Positions 39,615 through 49,273 of a stretch of DNA of 64,000 nt are shown here, piece by piece (within the stretch, counting starts at the first letter, position 1; each line of letters starts with the position of its first letter). Location of the stretch: NCBI GenBank assembly GCA_015057755.1, contig SVDR01000002.1:1-64000 (forward strand), given 5' to 3'. Position numbers and translations under genes: made by a program. Source of the DNA: Lachnoclostridium sp. GTDB lineage: Bacteria > Bacillota_A > Clostridia > Lachnospirales > Lachnospiraceae. The notes under the pieces are model-generated. The model was not told the origin of the DNA, ran no database searches, and saw only the letters and a list, made by a program, of their open reading frames with translations.

Positions 39615-40724
39615 CTAATTCATTCTATCCTGTAAGAAATATGGCAAAACTGATGTATGCCTTTCCACGAATTCAAAAACAAAAATATCAGGCTCATATG
39701 TCTTCAGATATTCGTCTTTCCATAGGTTCCGATGAATATAGATGGTTTCCTCGAAATTTTTAGGAAGAATATCAAATGTTGCTCCACCAAAAGAATCCCG
39801 ACATACCATAACCGTTCGATCGTCCATATGGTTCGTTTTAAAAAAAGAATTATAATCACTTGAACTCACGCGATCCGTAACTGTTTCTTCCACATCAATT
39901 TCCGGATTATAGTTTTCTATCGTATACCAATAGTCATCATCATAGTAATCTACTAAGTTCAGCATAAATGCCAGGTCATACGATTTATCACGTATTTCTT
40001 TTTTTATACTGACTTCAGAAATTGGGGTTGTTTCTTTTCCCATCGCCTCTAGCAGTGCCTGTGTTCCTAAATATCCACCGAGATGATTCCAGTGCGTATC
40101 ATATTTATGATACAATTGATATTCTACTTTGTACTCATCCAGAATATCCTTTGCATATACTACATTAATCTGCGGATATGCCTTCAAAGCTTCTACTAAC
40201 TGCTCTACTCTACTATTCGTTCCTTTTTCATAATAGTCTGGCATATATTCTGAGTATATCGTCGATTTATTAGGAGCTATGAACAAGTAAAACTCAATGC
40301 CAAGAGATGATACATTTTCATACATCGTTACCACATTTTGTACAGTGTCTTCCAGCTCTTCCTCACTATACAGGTTGGTCCCCATATAGTCTGCCAGTTC
40401 ATCTCCATCCCCACTGTTCTTTGAATCAAAAAATAACCAGTTCTCTTTACCTAGAATCACGTTCGGGTTAGAACTTGATTTCAATACAATCGTGCTCAAA
40501 TAACTATGCACTTTCACAAGTACATCTTTAAATGGCAAATGATCGTTAAAATACTCTTCATATGCAGATGGAAAATTGCGGATGTTCTCCAGAGTCAACT
40601 CTGGCTTTTCCGCCAACACTCTATTTTCGTTGTTTGACACTATGCGATTATTAAATAAAACAAAAGAAACAATCGGTATGCAAATGAGCACAAGCGCAAT
40701 CATATTGTACAGTCTTATTTTCAT
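39615..40724 (-). CDS. DHHW family protein (AlgX/AlgJ-like, SGNH-type O-acetylation partner)
   Basis: A 369-residue protein with one N-terminal membrane helix (about 6-28) and an extracellular domain. HLPFKD, VILGKENWLFFD and YDTHWNHLGGYLG (the DHHW-like motif) match the AlgX/AlgJ family, which accepts an acetyl group from the membrane O-acyltransferase and passes it to the polymer. The MBOAT gene is immediately upstream with an 8-nt gap, confirming the pair. ATG at 40724 follows GAGG; an upstream in-frame GTG overlaps that site. The acetylated polymer is presumably the one made by this operon. Confidence 0.85.
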   Translation of the reverse strand: MKIRLYNMIALVLICIPIVSFVLFNNRIVSNNENRVLAEKPELTLENIRNFPSAYEEYFNDHLPFKDVLVKVHSYLSTIVLKSSSNPNVILGKENWLFFDSKNSGDGDELADYMGTNLYSEEELEDTVQNVVTMYENVSSLGIEFYLFIAPNKSTIYSEYMPDYYEKGTNSRVEQLVEALKAYPQINVVYAKDILDEYKVEYQLYHKYDTHWNHLGGYLGTQALLEAMGKETTPISEVSIKKEIRDKSYDLAFMLNLVDYYDDDYWYTIENYNPEIDVEETVTDRVSSSDYNSFFKTNHMDDRTVMVCRDSFGGATFDILPKNFEETIYIHRNLWKDEYLKTYEPDIFVFEFVERHTSVLPYFLQDRMN

Positions 40725-40731
40725 AAGCACC

Positions 40732-42126
40732 TCAGAATCTAAAATATATGAATGGATTATACTCTCCAGCAGCCAGTGAACAGATTGCTAAAAAATATAA
40801 ACCTATGCTAACCACACTCTTAGCTTCAAAAGATTTCATCCAGGTATTTTTTCCATTCTCCATAATCCGCGTGTAAACCACCTTGTGGAATCCGGCAAAA
40901 AACACAGCTGCTATAACAACCAATATTTCTTTGGGTGAAAGGACATATTCTCTCACATTGAGCATTCGAAAATCAAACATGGCAGACAAATAATCGAATG
41001 CGAGCCCCAATTGCTCAACTCGAAAGAAGACCCATGCAACCATTACAACTAACATGGTATAAGTATGTCGCATAAGTTTTGGAATTTTTAGTAACACCTT
41101 AGAAAATCCCATACGCTCCAAGATTAAAAATGCTCCGTGAATAAGTCCCCATATCACAAAATTCCAACTAGCTCCATGCCAAATACCGGTAGCCAAAAAG
41201 ACGAGTACATTATTTCTATATGTCTTTAACGTTCCTTTTCTGTTTCCTCCTAACGGAATGTAAAGGTACTCTTTAAACCAGGAAGATAATGAAATGTGCC
41301 ACTTGGTCCAGAAATCTTTAATTGAATCAGCGGTATAAGGAAGCTTGAAGTTTTCACAAAACTCAAATCCAAACATTTTTCCCAAACCAATCGCCATGTC
41401 ACTATATCCAGAGAAATCATAATAGATTTGCAGAGTATAGCAGATAATACCAATCCAGGCCGTCAGCATTCCCATATGGGAATAATCCATAGTAAAAATA
41501 TTATCTGTCACACTTGCCATCACATTAGAAATTAATACTTTTTTCCCTAAGCCGATAAAGAAACGGTTAAAACCCTCCGCAGTATTCTCTGAAGTAATTT
41601 GACGCTCCTCTAATTGCTGGTCAATATCTTTATACTGAATAATCGGTCCTGCAATTAATTGCGGAAAAAAAGATATGTATAATGCTAGACTGGTCAATTT
41701 CTTCTGAACAGGAATCTTTCCCAAGTATACATCGATAACATAAGACAATGCTTGAAACGTATAGAAACTAATGCCGATTGGAAGAGGAATATTCCTTTCA
41801 CTTAACACTGTGTAATGACATATACTATTTATCGTTTCAACCGCAAAGTTATAATACTTGAAGATACCTAACATGCCTAGATTCACCATAACGACAACAA
41901 ATAAAAGTATTTTGTTCCCTTTATGATGTTCAATCATCTGCGCACTGAAATAATTAAAAAATATGGAAAAAAGCATCAATACAATATACACAGGTTCTCC
42001 CCATGCATAAAATAACAGACTGCTGACCAGAAGAAATACATTCACATACTTTCCTCGCAGAATACGTGATCCCAGGAAAACCAGTGGAAGAAAGATCCAC
42101 ATAAACACCAATGAACTAAATACCAT
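40732..42126 (-). CDS. MBOAT family membrane O-acyltransferase (AlgI-like)
   Basis: A 464-residue protein with about eleven helices. The MBOAT signature is clear: FWTKWHISLSSWFKEYLYIPLGG and the catalytic-histidine region LATGIWHGASWNFVIWGLIHG. It moves an acetyl group from cytoplasmic acetyl-CoA across the membrane to the DHHW partner encoded just downstream. LPIGISFYTFQALSYVIDVYLG is another strongly conserved family stretch. Length fits AlgI/DltB relatives. DltB is excluded because no dltA, dltC or dltD is nearby. It sits inside the polysaccharide operon, which points to O-acetylation of that polymer. Confidence 0.92.
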   Translation of the reverse strand: MVFSSLVFMWIFLPLVFLGSRILRGKYVNVFLLVSSLLFYAWGEPVYIVLMLFSIFFNYFSAQMIEHHKGNKILLFVVVMVNLGMLGIFKYYNFAVETINSICHYTVLSERNIPLPIGISFYTFQALSYVIDVYLGKIPVQKKLTSLALYISFFPQLIAGPIIQYKDIDQQLEERQITSENTAEGFNRFFIGLGKKVLISNVMASVTDNIFTMDYSHMGMLTAWIGIICYTLQIYYDFSGYSDMAIGLGKMFGFEFCENFKLPYTADSIKDFWTKWHISLSSWFKEYLYIPLGGNRKGTLKTYRNNVLVFLATGIWHGASWNFVIWGLIHGAFLILERMGFSKVLLKIPKLMRHTYTMLVVMVAWVFFRVEQLGLAFDYLSAMFDFRMLNVREYVLSPKEILVVIAAVFFAGFHKVVYTRIMENGKNTWMKSFEAKSVVSIGLYFLAICSLAAGEYNPFIYFRF

Positions 42127-42163
42127 AATGTCCCCTTCTAATCATACTTTTAACCAACTGCTG

Positions 42164-45100
42164 TTACACATTCAGTGTCTTCCTGACTTCATCACGATAC
42201 CGTCTCACTTTTTCCAGATCCACCTCTCCCGGGTACATCGCGCATACTGTATCCTGCATCTGACAAATTTCATCAAAATGTTTTTTCGCCTTGAGATCAG
42301 TCGTCACACTGTTGGCATGTCGACGATGGTAATTGAGGCTATCTGAAACGAAACAAACTTCTCCCTGCTTTCTCATGACCTCTACATAAAAGGCCCAATC
42401 TCCAGCCACTGTGTATTTTTTTGCCTCCAGAATTGCTTTGGAAAAATCTGCGTTTTTAAATAATACGGCGGAAACATTCGGAATCGTATTTTTCACACTC
42501 ATGTGTTCTGTGACTTCCTTGTGTGAGTCAAGGATATAGTCCTTATGCCATATATCCGGATTCACATCATCAGTATAACACCAGTAATTCGGTGCTGTTA
42601 TCTGACCGTCTGAATCAATCATATATGACTGGGAATATGCAAGAATCGGAGCTTGGCATTGTTCCATCTTATCCACTAATCGACTAATAAAGTCCGGAGT
42701 TGCCAAATCATCTGCTTCTGCAATCCATACATACTCTCCTGATGCCATCGCCAAACCTTTCTCCCACTGTGCAAATACGCTTCCACTATTTTTATCATTC
42801 ATGCATACTTTCACTTTTAATGGATATTTTTCCCGGTACTCTTCAATGATTGCTCTGCTACCATCTGTCGAAGCATCATCTAAAACAATTACTTCTGTGA
42901 TCGGATATGTTTGTCCCAAGACACTGTCCAAACGCATACGTAAATATTCTTCATAATTATAATTTGGAACTACTACACTTACTGTGTGATACTCTTCTTT
43001 CAGAAGTCCCAGCAGTGTATTCACATATTTCACAAAATTAAATTTCGCTTCTACATATTCTCTTGCACAAATACCGTGCTCTTTTCTCATCTTATCTGAA
43101 TCGAGGTACCCAATTATTTCACGAGCCATAGATACGTAATCTTCCATATCCACCAGGCGTCCGGTTGTAGGCATAATATTTTCTACATAACCGCCGCCGT
43201 CCCGGAATGCAATGACTGGTAATTCAGAGTCCATTGCCTCCATAACCACGGTTGGGAACGGATCTTCACGAGAAGTCAGCAGATAAAGGTCGGATGCCGT
43301 GTAGTATTTCATGATATCTGTTTGAGGACCTGTAAATATCACGCGTCCGATGATTTCATGTTCATTCATCAGAGCTTCAATCTCTGATTTCATTGTCGCA
43401 TCGATATTTCCTACCCACATAAAATATGCATGTTCCATCTGCTTGCATACTTCTGCTGCAGTTTTTATAAATAAATCTATTCCCTTTCTATAGTCACCGT
43501 AACCTACTGCGAGTACAACTTTTGCATTCTCAGGTAACTGATATTCCTCACGAACTATACGTCTGATATTGTCTTTTTTAGACATAAGAGTGTTAAGTTT
43601 ATACATTCCCTGCGGCTGAATCACGATTTTCTCTTTCGGTAAACTGTGAATCTTTTCTACACTTTCTCTTACATAGTCAGATGCAAAAACAATCTTTTTT
43701 GCATATTTTGCGATATGAATCAGCTTTTCTTCACAATTATACTGGTGAATTACATTCTCCATTTCATGGATCATGGAAATACACTCAATTTTTTGTGAGG
43801 ATATAAGTTTTAACATATCTCCTGTAACAACTGTATTGCATAAAGCTTTTGTCGCACCACATTTATTGATCCACTGGACGATATCATCTTCACATTTTGT
43901 GTCCTCTTCAACACATAACAAACGATCCGATGCAGCAATAAACTCATCTTTAAGCACACCACCGGAAAGTAAAATCGTATAAACTTCATAACCAAACGTT
44001 TCTTTTAACTGCTTTATAATGTTTAACGATAATAACTGCGCACCATTAAACCATGCATCATGACTGACATAAATTATTTTTCTGCATGCTCTTCTGCTTT
44101 CAAGCAATACGTCTCTTACTACGTTTAAATTCGCATAACCGTATTTTCCATCCGGCTCGAGATATGTGCCTTCTGCCCACTCATTCCAAGCATTAATAAA
44201 CACAAGTCTGTCAGTCGTTTTTCGACTCTCCTTTGTAAGAATTGTTATATCTTTTAACCATTCTTTAAAAGCTTTCGGAGAATAATTATGATATACAGCT
44301 GCATTATATGGTTTTCTGGCAGAGTTATCCCATGCCATAAAGATTCCTTTGTAGTATTTATCCACATTTTGAGATAAATACTTTTTCTCATTTACGATTT
44401 GCTGGTAATCATACACTCTGCTGCGGCAGTTTTTACTAATAAAGGAGAGCGATGAATTCATTGTCGGCATTAAGTACGGATCCACAGAATGCGGAGGAAA
44501 TTCAATAAAACCGTCAAATCCTGCATTCTTTGCTTCCGGAGTTAATGCGAAATCCACGGCAAGAAGATGTAATTCTCCTAATCCTATCTCTCTAATAAAA
44601 TTCCTCCAAATTGTGAGTGTTTGAGACAAATTCGGAATCTGCTTTGCATTGTAAACAACAAACAACAGTTTCCCATCGATACGAATGTATCGTGGGTCCT
44701 CCATATATTTCGCGACATCCTTAATAAACTTTAATGGGAATTCTTCATCATACTTTTGTGCGATCAAAATATCGTTTTCTTTTCCATCCCAACGTCTGCT
44801 CCAATTTTCATTTGCCCAGCACAAACTAAAGGGAATCTGCAGGTCCGGATTAGAAAGCAGTATCTGTAAAGGACCTTCCATCAGGGTCTTACCATTGAAC
44901 CAATAATAATAAATACAAAATCCATAAACTCCGTATTTTTTTGCCAATTCAATCTGACGTTTCATAACATCACAGTTTCTCAGGTCATAATAACCCAGCT
45001 CTCCTGCAAGACGAGGCTGAAAATGACCCACAAACTGTGGCACTGCTTTTGTAACATTGGTCCACTCTGTAAATCCTTTTCCCCACCATTCGTCATTTTC

Positions 45101-45478
45101 TTTAAATGGATGAAACTGTGGTAAATAAAAGGCCAAGTACTTAACATCATTCTCTGTTAATTCCATTGGCACATCTAGGCTCAGTTCTTTGACAAATGTA
45201 CGTTCTTTATCTTTGGAAAATGGAATACGCATGATCTGTTCCAAATATGCGCTCCATTCAACATTTTCCCAAAGTTCAACCGTAGTATCGATTTCTTCCG
45301 GATCATAGATGGAGTCTCTATTTACCCAAACATGATACGTTTCTGTGTTTTTAATAAAAGGTGCTAATATAGTAAATGAAACATCTTTTATCTTTCGCTT
45401 TACTGAAAATGGTATCGGAACTGCCAGATACGCATTTCTAAGTGTAGTGCGAAAACTTCTTTTATTTGCATTCTTCAT
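42164..45478 (-). CDS. Three-domain glycosyltransferase: WbsX (GH99-like) + GT4 + GT2
   Basis: A 1104-residue protein. Residues 80-440 form a WbsX-type domain, with YLAFYLPQFHPFKENDEWWG, GFTEWTNVTKAVP, GFCIYYYWFNGK and the end motif NAWNEWAEGTYLEPD. Residues 467-825 are a GT4 domain with VLAVGYGDYRKGIDLF and the donor-site region YLLTSREDPFPTVVMEAMDS. Residues 831-1104 are a GT2 domain starting VSVVVPNYNYEEYL with ASTDGS and WIAEADD. One chain could add up to two sugars and perhaps process a third linkage. The WbsX family is found almost only in surface-polysaccharide loci and its activity is uncertain. The gene lies between the ABC ATPase and MBOAT genes, transcribed with them. Confidence 0.88.
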   Translation of the reverse strand: MKNANKRSFRTTLRNAYLAVPIPFSVKRKIKDVSFTILAPFIKNTETYHVWVNRDSIYDPEEIDTTVELWENVEWSAYLEQIMRIPFSKDKERTFVKELSLDVPMELTENDVKYLAFYLPQFHPFKENDEWWGKGFTEWTNVTKAVPQFVGHFQPRLAGELGYYDLRNCDVMKRQIELAKKYGVYGFCIYYYWFNGKTLMEGPLQILLSNPDLQIPFSLCWANENWSRRWDGKENDILIAQKYDEEFPLKFIKDVAKYMEDPRYIRIDGKLLFVVYNAKQIPNLSQTLTIWRNFIREIGLGELHLLAVDFALTPEAKNAGFDGFIEFPPHSVDPYLMPTMNSSLSFISKNCRSRVYDYQQIVNEKKYLSQNVDKYYKGIFMAWDNSARKPYNAAVYHNYSPKAFKEWLKDITILTKESRKTTDRLVFINAWNEWAEGTYLEPDGKYGYANLNVVRDVLLESRRACRKIIYVSHDAWFNGAQLLSLNIIKQLKETFGYEVYTILLSGGVLKDEFIAASDRLLCVEEDTKCEDDIVQWINKCGATKALCNTVVTGDMLKLISSQKIECISMIHEMENVIHQYNCEEKLIHIAKYAKKIVFASDYVRESVEKIHSLPKEKIVIQPQGMYKLNTLMSKKDNIRRIVREEYQLPENAKVVLAVGYGDYRKGIDLFIKTAAEVCKQMEHAYFMWVGNIDATMKSEIEALMNEHEIIGRVIFTGPQTDIMKYYTASDLYLLTSREDPFPTVVMEAMDSELPVIAFRDGGGYVENIMPTTGRLVDMEDYVSMAREIIGYLDSDKMRKEHGICAREYVEAKFNFVKYVNTLLGLLKEEYHTVSVVVPNYNYEEYLRMRLDSVLGQTYPITEVIVLDDASTDGSRAIIEEYREKYPLKVKVCMNDKNSGSVFAQWEKGLAMASGEYVWIAEADDLATPDFISRLVDKMEQCQAPILAYSQSYMIDSDGQITAPNYWCYTDDVNPDIWHKDYILDSHKEVTEHMSVKNTIPNVSAVLFKNADFSKAILEAKKYTVAGDWAFYVEVMRKQGEVCFVSDSLNYHRRHANSVTTDLKAKKHFDEICQMQDTVCAMYPGEVDLEKVRRYRDEVRKTLNV

Positions 45479-45520
45479 ATTAGTATTTACTCCCTATAGC
45501 TGCAAATGCTGGCGAAATCT

Positions 45521-46249
45521 TTACTTTCTAACATTTGCCAAATAAGCTTTGCACACTTCTGCGCTTTCTCCGATCATCTTGATTTTTCCTCTTTCAAGCC
45601 AAAGAACCCTGTTACACATCGAACGTATCTGATTGATGTCATGAGAAACCAGGAGTACGGTTGTATCTCCATTCATAAGACTTTGCATCTTCTTTCCACT
45701 TTTGTGTTTAAAATGTTCATCTCCAACAGAAAGAATCTCATCGACAATCAAAACTTCCGGAGTAACAATTGTTGCGACTGAAAAACCCAATCGCATGATC
45801 ATTCCCGAACTATAGTTTCTAACCGGAACATCTATGAACTCTCGTAGCTCAGAAAACTCAACAATTTCTTCATATTTCTCTATCAAAAACTCTTTCGAAT
45901 ATCCGAGTAATGCCCCATTTAAAAAAATATTCTCGCGTGCAGATAATTCCGGATCAAATCCGGCTCCCAATTCCAGTAATGGAGCAATATGTCCTTGCAC
46001 TACTACGTTGCCTTTCGTTGGATACAAGATTCCGGAAATTATTTTCAGCAAAGTACTCTTTCCTGCGCCATTAGATCCAATGATTCCAAATACCTCACCT
46101 TTATCAACTGTGAATGACACATCATTTAATGCACGAAAACGCTGAAATTTTAACTTTCCTGTCATGGATGCAATGATCGTTTCTTTTAAACTATTTACAC
46201 GATCATTTGCCATCCTAAAATCCATCGTTACATTATTTACCTGAATCAT
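45521..46249 (-). CDS. ABC transporter ATPase for polysaccharide export (Wzt/TagH/RfbB type, short form)
   Basis: A 242-residue nucleotide-binding protein. Walker A IGSNGAGKSTLLK is at residues 57-69, signature YSSGMIMRLGFSVA, Walker B VLIVDEILSVGDEHF, switch histidine LLVSHD. ELGAGFDPELSARENIFLNGALLGYS is characteristic of polysaccharide and teichoic-acid exporters. The C-terminal carbohydrate-binding domain of the long Wzt form is absent, so export probably does not depend on a capping tag read by this subunit. GGGAG seven bases before the ATG at 46249 sets the start; the frame extends open to 46348 into the permease gene. It pairs with the permease just upstream, 14 nt away. Confidence 0.92.
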   Translation of the reverse strand: MIQVNNVTMDFRMANDRVNSLKETIIASMTGKLKFQRFRALNDVSFTVDKGEVFGIIGSNGAGKSTLLKIISGILYPTKGNVVVQGHIAPLLELGAGFDPELSARENIFLNGALLGYSKEFLIEKYEEIVEFSELREFIDVPVRNYSSGMIMRLGFSVATIVTPEVLIVDEILSVGDEHFKHKSGKKMQSLMNGDTTVLLVSHDINQIRSMCNRVLWLERGKIKMIGESAEVCKAYLANVRK

Positions 46250-46263
46250 AGTTAACTCCCAAC

Positions 46264-47037
46264 TTACAAATATAAAACAAAATTTCTCTGCAATTTTCTG
46301 AAAATCAATGCACAGATAGTCAAAACAAGTATCGGCACAAACAGACATAATACAAATTCACTAGCCGGCGGAACAATATTTTCAATAATAACCGTTCTTG
46401 CGAAATGAATTAAATGATACAATGGATTCACTTTTAAGATAATTGAAGCTCTTCCGGACAAAATTGTTGCAGGATAAAAAATCGGAGTCATGTACATCCA
46501 CATCGTTGTGATAATTCCATATAAAAATTGCATATCTCTAAAATAAACCATCAGCGCAGATAATAATAATCCCATTCCCATACTGAAAATCGTTATTCCG
46601 ATCACAGGAATAACCATTAGTAACATAATCGGTTTCAATGCGATTCCATTTAATAAAACGGCCAACAATAAAATCCCTAAAGAAATCATAAAGTTTATCT
46701 CAATGGATATAACTTTCGAAATCGGAAAAATATACTTAGGTACATACACCTTTGTTATTAATGGAGTATTCATAACTACAGAAACCATTGACTGACTAGT
46801 CGCATCGTTAAAAAAGGTAAAAAAGATAATACCAATTAAAAGATATATTACATAATGTTCAATCTCATATCGAAAAACATTTGAAAAAACGATATATTGA
46901 ACGATCATTAAAAACAGCGGATTCAAAAGACTCCACAACACACCTAAAACCGATCGCTTATATTTTGTTTTAAAATCACGTTCAACAAGCTTTAGAAATA
47001 AATATTTATATTTCTTTATAAGATTAATGATTGTCAT
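46264..47037 (-). CDS. ABC-2 type polysaccharide export permease (Wzm/TagG type)
   Basis: A 257-residue membrane protein with six helices. DFKTKYKRSVLGVLWSLLNP near the N-terminus is the diagnostic ABC2 polysaccharide-exporter motif, and NPLYHLIHFAR and FRKLQRNFVLYL at the end are also typical. With the ATPase encoded 14 nt downstream it forms a transporter that moves a finished lipid-linked polysaccharide across the membrane. This rules out a Wzx/Wzy scheme for this cluster; no flippase or polymerase gene is seen. Surrounding genes are glycosyltransferases. Confidence 0.93.
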   Translation of the reverse strand: MTIINLIKKYKYLFLKLVERDFKTKYKRSVLGVLWSLLNPLFLMIVQYIVFSNVFRYEIEHYVIYLLIGIIFFTFFNDATSQSMVSVVMNTPLITKVYVPKYIFPISKVISIEINFMISLGILLLAVLLNGIALKPIMLLMVIPVIGITIFSMGMGLLLSALMVYFRDMQFLYGIITTMWMYMTPIFYPATILSGRASIILKVNPLYHLIHFARTVIIENIVPPASEFVLCLFVPILVLTICALIFRKLQRNFVLYL

Positions 47038-47053
47038 TTTTACTCCTCATATT

Positions 47054-47986
47054 TTAAAGTTTTCCAATCAGTACTATCCCTCGGAAAACGATATCATCCA
47101 CCCGCTTCTGTCGGAAATAACGCGGATCCAGAATCACACGGATCCGTTTTCCAATCTTTTTCTCTGCCTGAAGCAATTTCGTTATCAAAAAACGTTCTGA
47201 TGTCATTTTTGAAGTGTTCATCATTACGCCAAAGCATGCTTCAAACTCTTTTGCCTGGCGATATATTTCCCCACGTGGTTTCATCAGTTGACTAACACGG
47301 TACTTTAACAATGCTCGCTTACTAAGAATCGCGCCATGTACATTGTTCTGATGTTGGCGATAATAAATATAGGACTCCTCATCATAATACACCTTACCAA
47401 AACAACTGGCAGTTAAATAAAACCACCAGTCGTGCATCACAATTGCTCCCACATTCGCCGGTTTATGTGTTCTTATTAACTCAATTAATTCGCGATTCAT
47501 CACAGCAGTACAACCTGTGCAAATATTCTGTACCAATGCATTACCAAATGTGGCTTTTCGCACAATACGGCTGACAACTATTTCTAATGGTTCCAGATTC
47601 TCTCCTACCATCTTCTGACTGCTACAGTAAAGCAACGGAACATTATTTCTCGGACATGTTTTATTTAAACATGTAACCGCTCGTTCAAGTTTCTCTGGCA
47701 GCCAATGATCATCCTGATCTGCAAATGCAATATAATCTGCAGTCCGGTCATAATTTTCTATCAGATCAAAGAAACTTCTCTGCACTCCAACATTCGCTCC
47801 CTGATAATAGGAAATCCAAGGATAATTTCTTTGATATTCTTTTATTATCTTAACTGTATCGTCAGTAGAGCCGTCATCACGAATTATTAACGATCCTGGA
47901 ATCACACTCTGTTGGACAATACTATCCAACTGTGCACGGAGATATCGTGCACCATTATATGTAGACATCAATATTTGAACATTCAT
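47054..47986 (-). CDS. Family 2 glycosyltransferase (rhamnosyltransferase-like)
   Basis: A 310-residue cytoplasmic or membrane-associated GT-A enzyme. It begins VQILMSTYNGARYLRAQLDSI, followed by IRDDGSTDDT and AFADQDDHWLPEKL (the DxD region is DQDD). VMHDWWFYLTASCFG later matches RgpB/RfbN-type rhamnosyltransferases. The acceptor and sugar are not predictable with certainty, but rhamnose is a fair guess from the motif set. It lies between another GT2 gene (28 nt upstream) and the ABC permease (16 nt downstream). Confidence 0.88.
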   Translation of the reverse strand: MNVQILMSTYNGARYLRAQLDSIVQQSVIPGSLIIRDDGSTDDTVKIIKEYQRNYPWISYYQGANVGVQRSFFDLIENYDRTADYIAFADQDDHWLPEKLERAVTCLNKTCPRNNVPLLYCSSQKMVGENLEPLEIVVSRIVRKATFGNALVQNICTGCTAVMNRELIELIRTHKPANVGAIVMHDWWFYLTASCFGKVYYDEESYIYYRQHQNNVHGAILSKRALLKYRVSQLMKPRGEIYRQAKEFEACFGVMMNTSKMTSERFLITKLLQAEKKIGKRIRVILDPRYFRQKRVDDIVFRGIVLIGKL

Positions 47987-48014
47987 TTTTTTCCTCTAGA
48001 ATATACTCTGTATC

Positions 48015-49043
48015 CTAGCGTTTCAAAATTACCTTTAACCTCTTACGTACTCTTACGGCACATAAAAACAGTTTTGTATTTCTAGGCTTCATGAAAATAC
48101 GATAAATAAAAAACTCAACCGGCAAGTATTTCCCAGCCAATGCCTGAATACTTTTCTTTGTCTCTGGACACTTAAACATCTTTCGAGCATTTACCCGAAC
48201 TTCTTTCATGCCCATATTAGATTGAAACGCCTTTTCCATAGACAGGAAGCAACTTCTTAAATACATTCCTGAAGCAATCACAGAATTATTTATTCCTAAA
48301 AAATTCCTTTCAAAATCTATTATCTGATTGTAAACATTGCAATTATCTGCAATTAAATTTTCCTTCCAGCTGCCTGTCAAACGTTCTGCCTGATGGCACT
48401 CATAATGATATCCCGGGATATCTAAAAAGAGCACAGTATTTGCTTTTTCCAGATTTTTGATATTAAACGGAATATCTTCCGCATAACGGATCGACTCATC
48501 AAAAAGAATTCCATGCTGCTCCAGATAATCTCTTTTGTATATTTTATTCCATACATGAATATATATATTATAGGTGTACTTCCAATTACTGCACTCTTCC
48601 TTCAATTGTGTCATATCTAAAAGCTGTTCTTTAAAATGAATCGTTTCAGAATGCGAATGTCCATTTGGCTGTACAAAATCCCTAATGTAACTGGATACTA
48701 CAAAGTCAGATTTATATTTTTTAGCAGCGAAAATCAACTGGCGATAATAATTTGGTTCAAGGTAATCATCTGCATCTACAAACACCACATACTCACCTGT
48801 AGATTCGTGATAACCAACATTTCTGGCAGCTCCCAAACCGCGATTCGTCTGAGACACACCTTTGATTCGCGAGTCACGAGCCATATATTTTTCCATAATT
48901 TCACCAGACTTATCCGTAGAGCCATCATTTACTATAATCAGCTCCCAGTCATCCACATCTTGTTCCAATATACTATTTATCGTTCGCTCTAAAAATAATT
49001 CTCCATTATAAACTGGCAGAATAATACTTAACGTCGTCTTCAT
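48015..49043 (-). CDS. Family 2 glycosyltransferase, first gene of the polysaccharide operon
   Basis: A 342-residue GT-A enzyme with STILPVYNG-like start (LSIILPVYNGELFLERT), IVNDGSTDKSGEIM, GLGAARNVG and FVDADDYLEPNY (the DxD is DAD). The C-terminal half, with YNIYIHVWNKIYKRDYL and RYAEDIPFNIKNLE, is typical of capsule and exopolysaccharide GT2 enzymes. The ATG at 49043 follows AGAGG; alternative in-frame starts at 49073 and 49085 overlap the likely transcript start. A consensus-like promoter lies about 50 nt upstream and appears to drive the whole cluster down to 35605. Confidence 0.87.
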   Translation of the reverse strand: MKTTLSIILPVYNGELFLERTINSILEQDVDDWELIIVNDGSTDKSGEIMEKYMARDSRIKGVSQTNRGLGAARNVGYHESTGEYVVFVDADDYLEPNYYRQLIFAAKKYKSDFVVSSYIRDFVQPNGHSHSETIHFKEQLLDMTQLKEECSNWKYTYNIYIHVWNKIYKRDYLEQHGILFDESIRYAEDIPFNIKNLEKANTVLFLDIPGYHYECHQAERLTGSWKENLIADNCNVYNQIIDFERNFLGINNSVIASGMYLRSCFLSMEKAFQSNMGMKEVRVNARKMFKCPETKKSIQALAGKYLPVEFFIYRIFMKPRNTKLFLCAVRVRKRLKVILKR

Positions 49044-49093
49044 AGTACCTCTAATAATTCCCTTACTTTTCATTACATAAAACACCAGTTTAT

Positions 49094-49123
49094 ATTATAC
49101 CTCTTATGAACCTATAAAGTCAA
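49094..49123 (-). promoter_or_regulatory. SigA promoter of the polysaccharide operon
   Basis: Minus strand TTGACT (49118-49123), 18-nt spacer, perfect TATAAT (49094-49099). No other equally good promoter was seen between the genes down to 35605. Confidence 0.75.
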
Positions 49124-49189
49124 TTGCCCCTGGATAATTAATCAAATACTATCTAGCTAAAGCATTAATAAAACAAAGAAAAACAAGGA

Positions 49190-49211
49190 GGGCGGCGCCG
49201 AAGCGCCGCCC
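49190..49211 (-). terminator. G+C-rich terminator with TTCG tetraloop (spoIIID side)
   Basis: Minus strand GGGCGGCGC-TTCG-GCGCCGCCC, perfect 9-bp stem, followed by TCCTTGTTTTTC. First of three hairpins that abut one another. Confidence 0.75.
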
Positions 49212-49212
49212 C

Positions 49213-49273
49213 CAGACTGTAGACAAAGCGGTGTCTGATCATTATGATCAGGCACCGCTTTGTCTACAGTCTG
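49213..49273. repeat. 61-nt near-perfect palindrome (30-bp arms)
   Basis: CAGACTGTAGACAAAGCGGT... mirrored around 49243; the arms differ at one base, which is a G-U pair in plus-strand RNA and a C-A mismatch in minus-strand RNA. It starts one base after the preceding hairpin and ends where the next begins. Confidence 0.85.
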
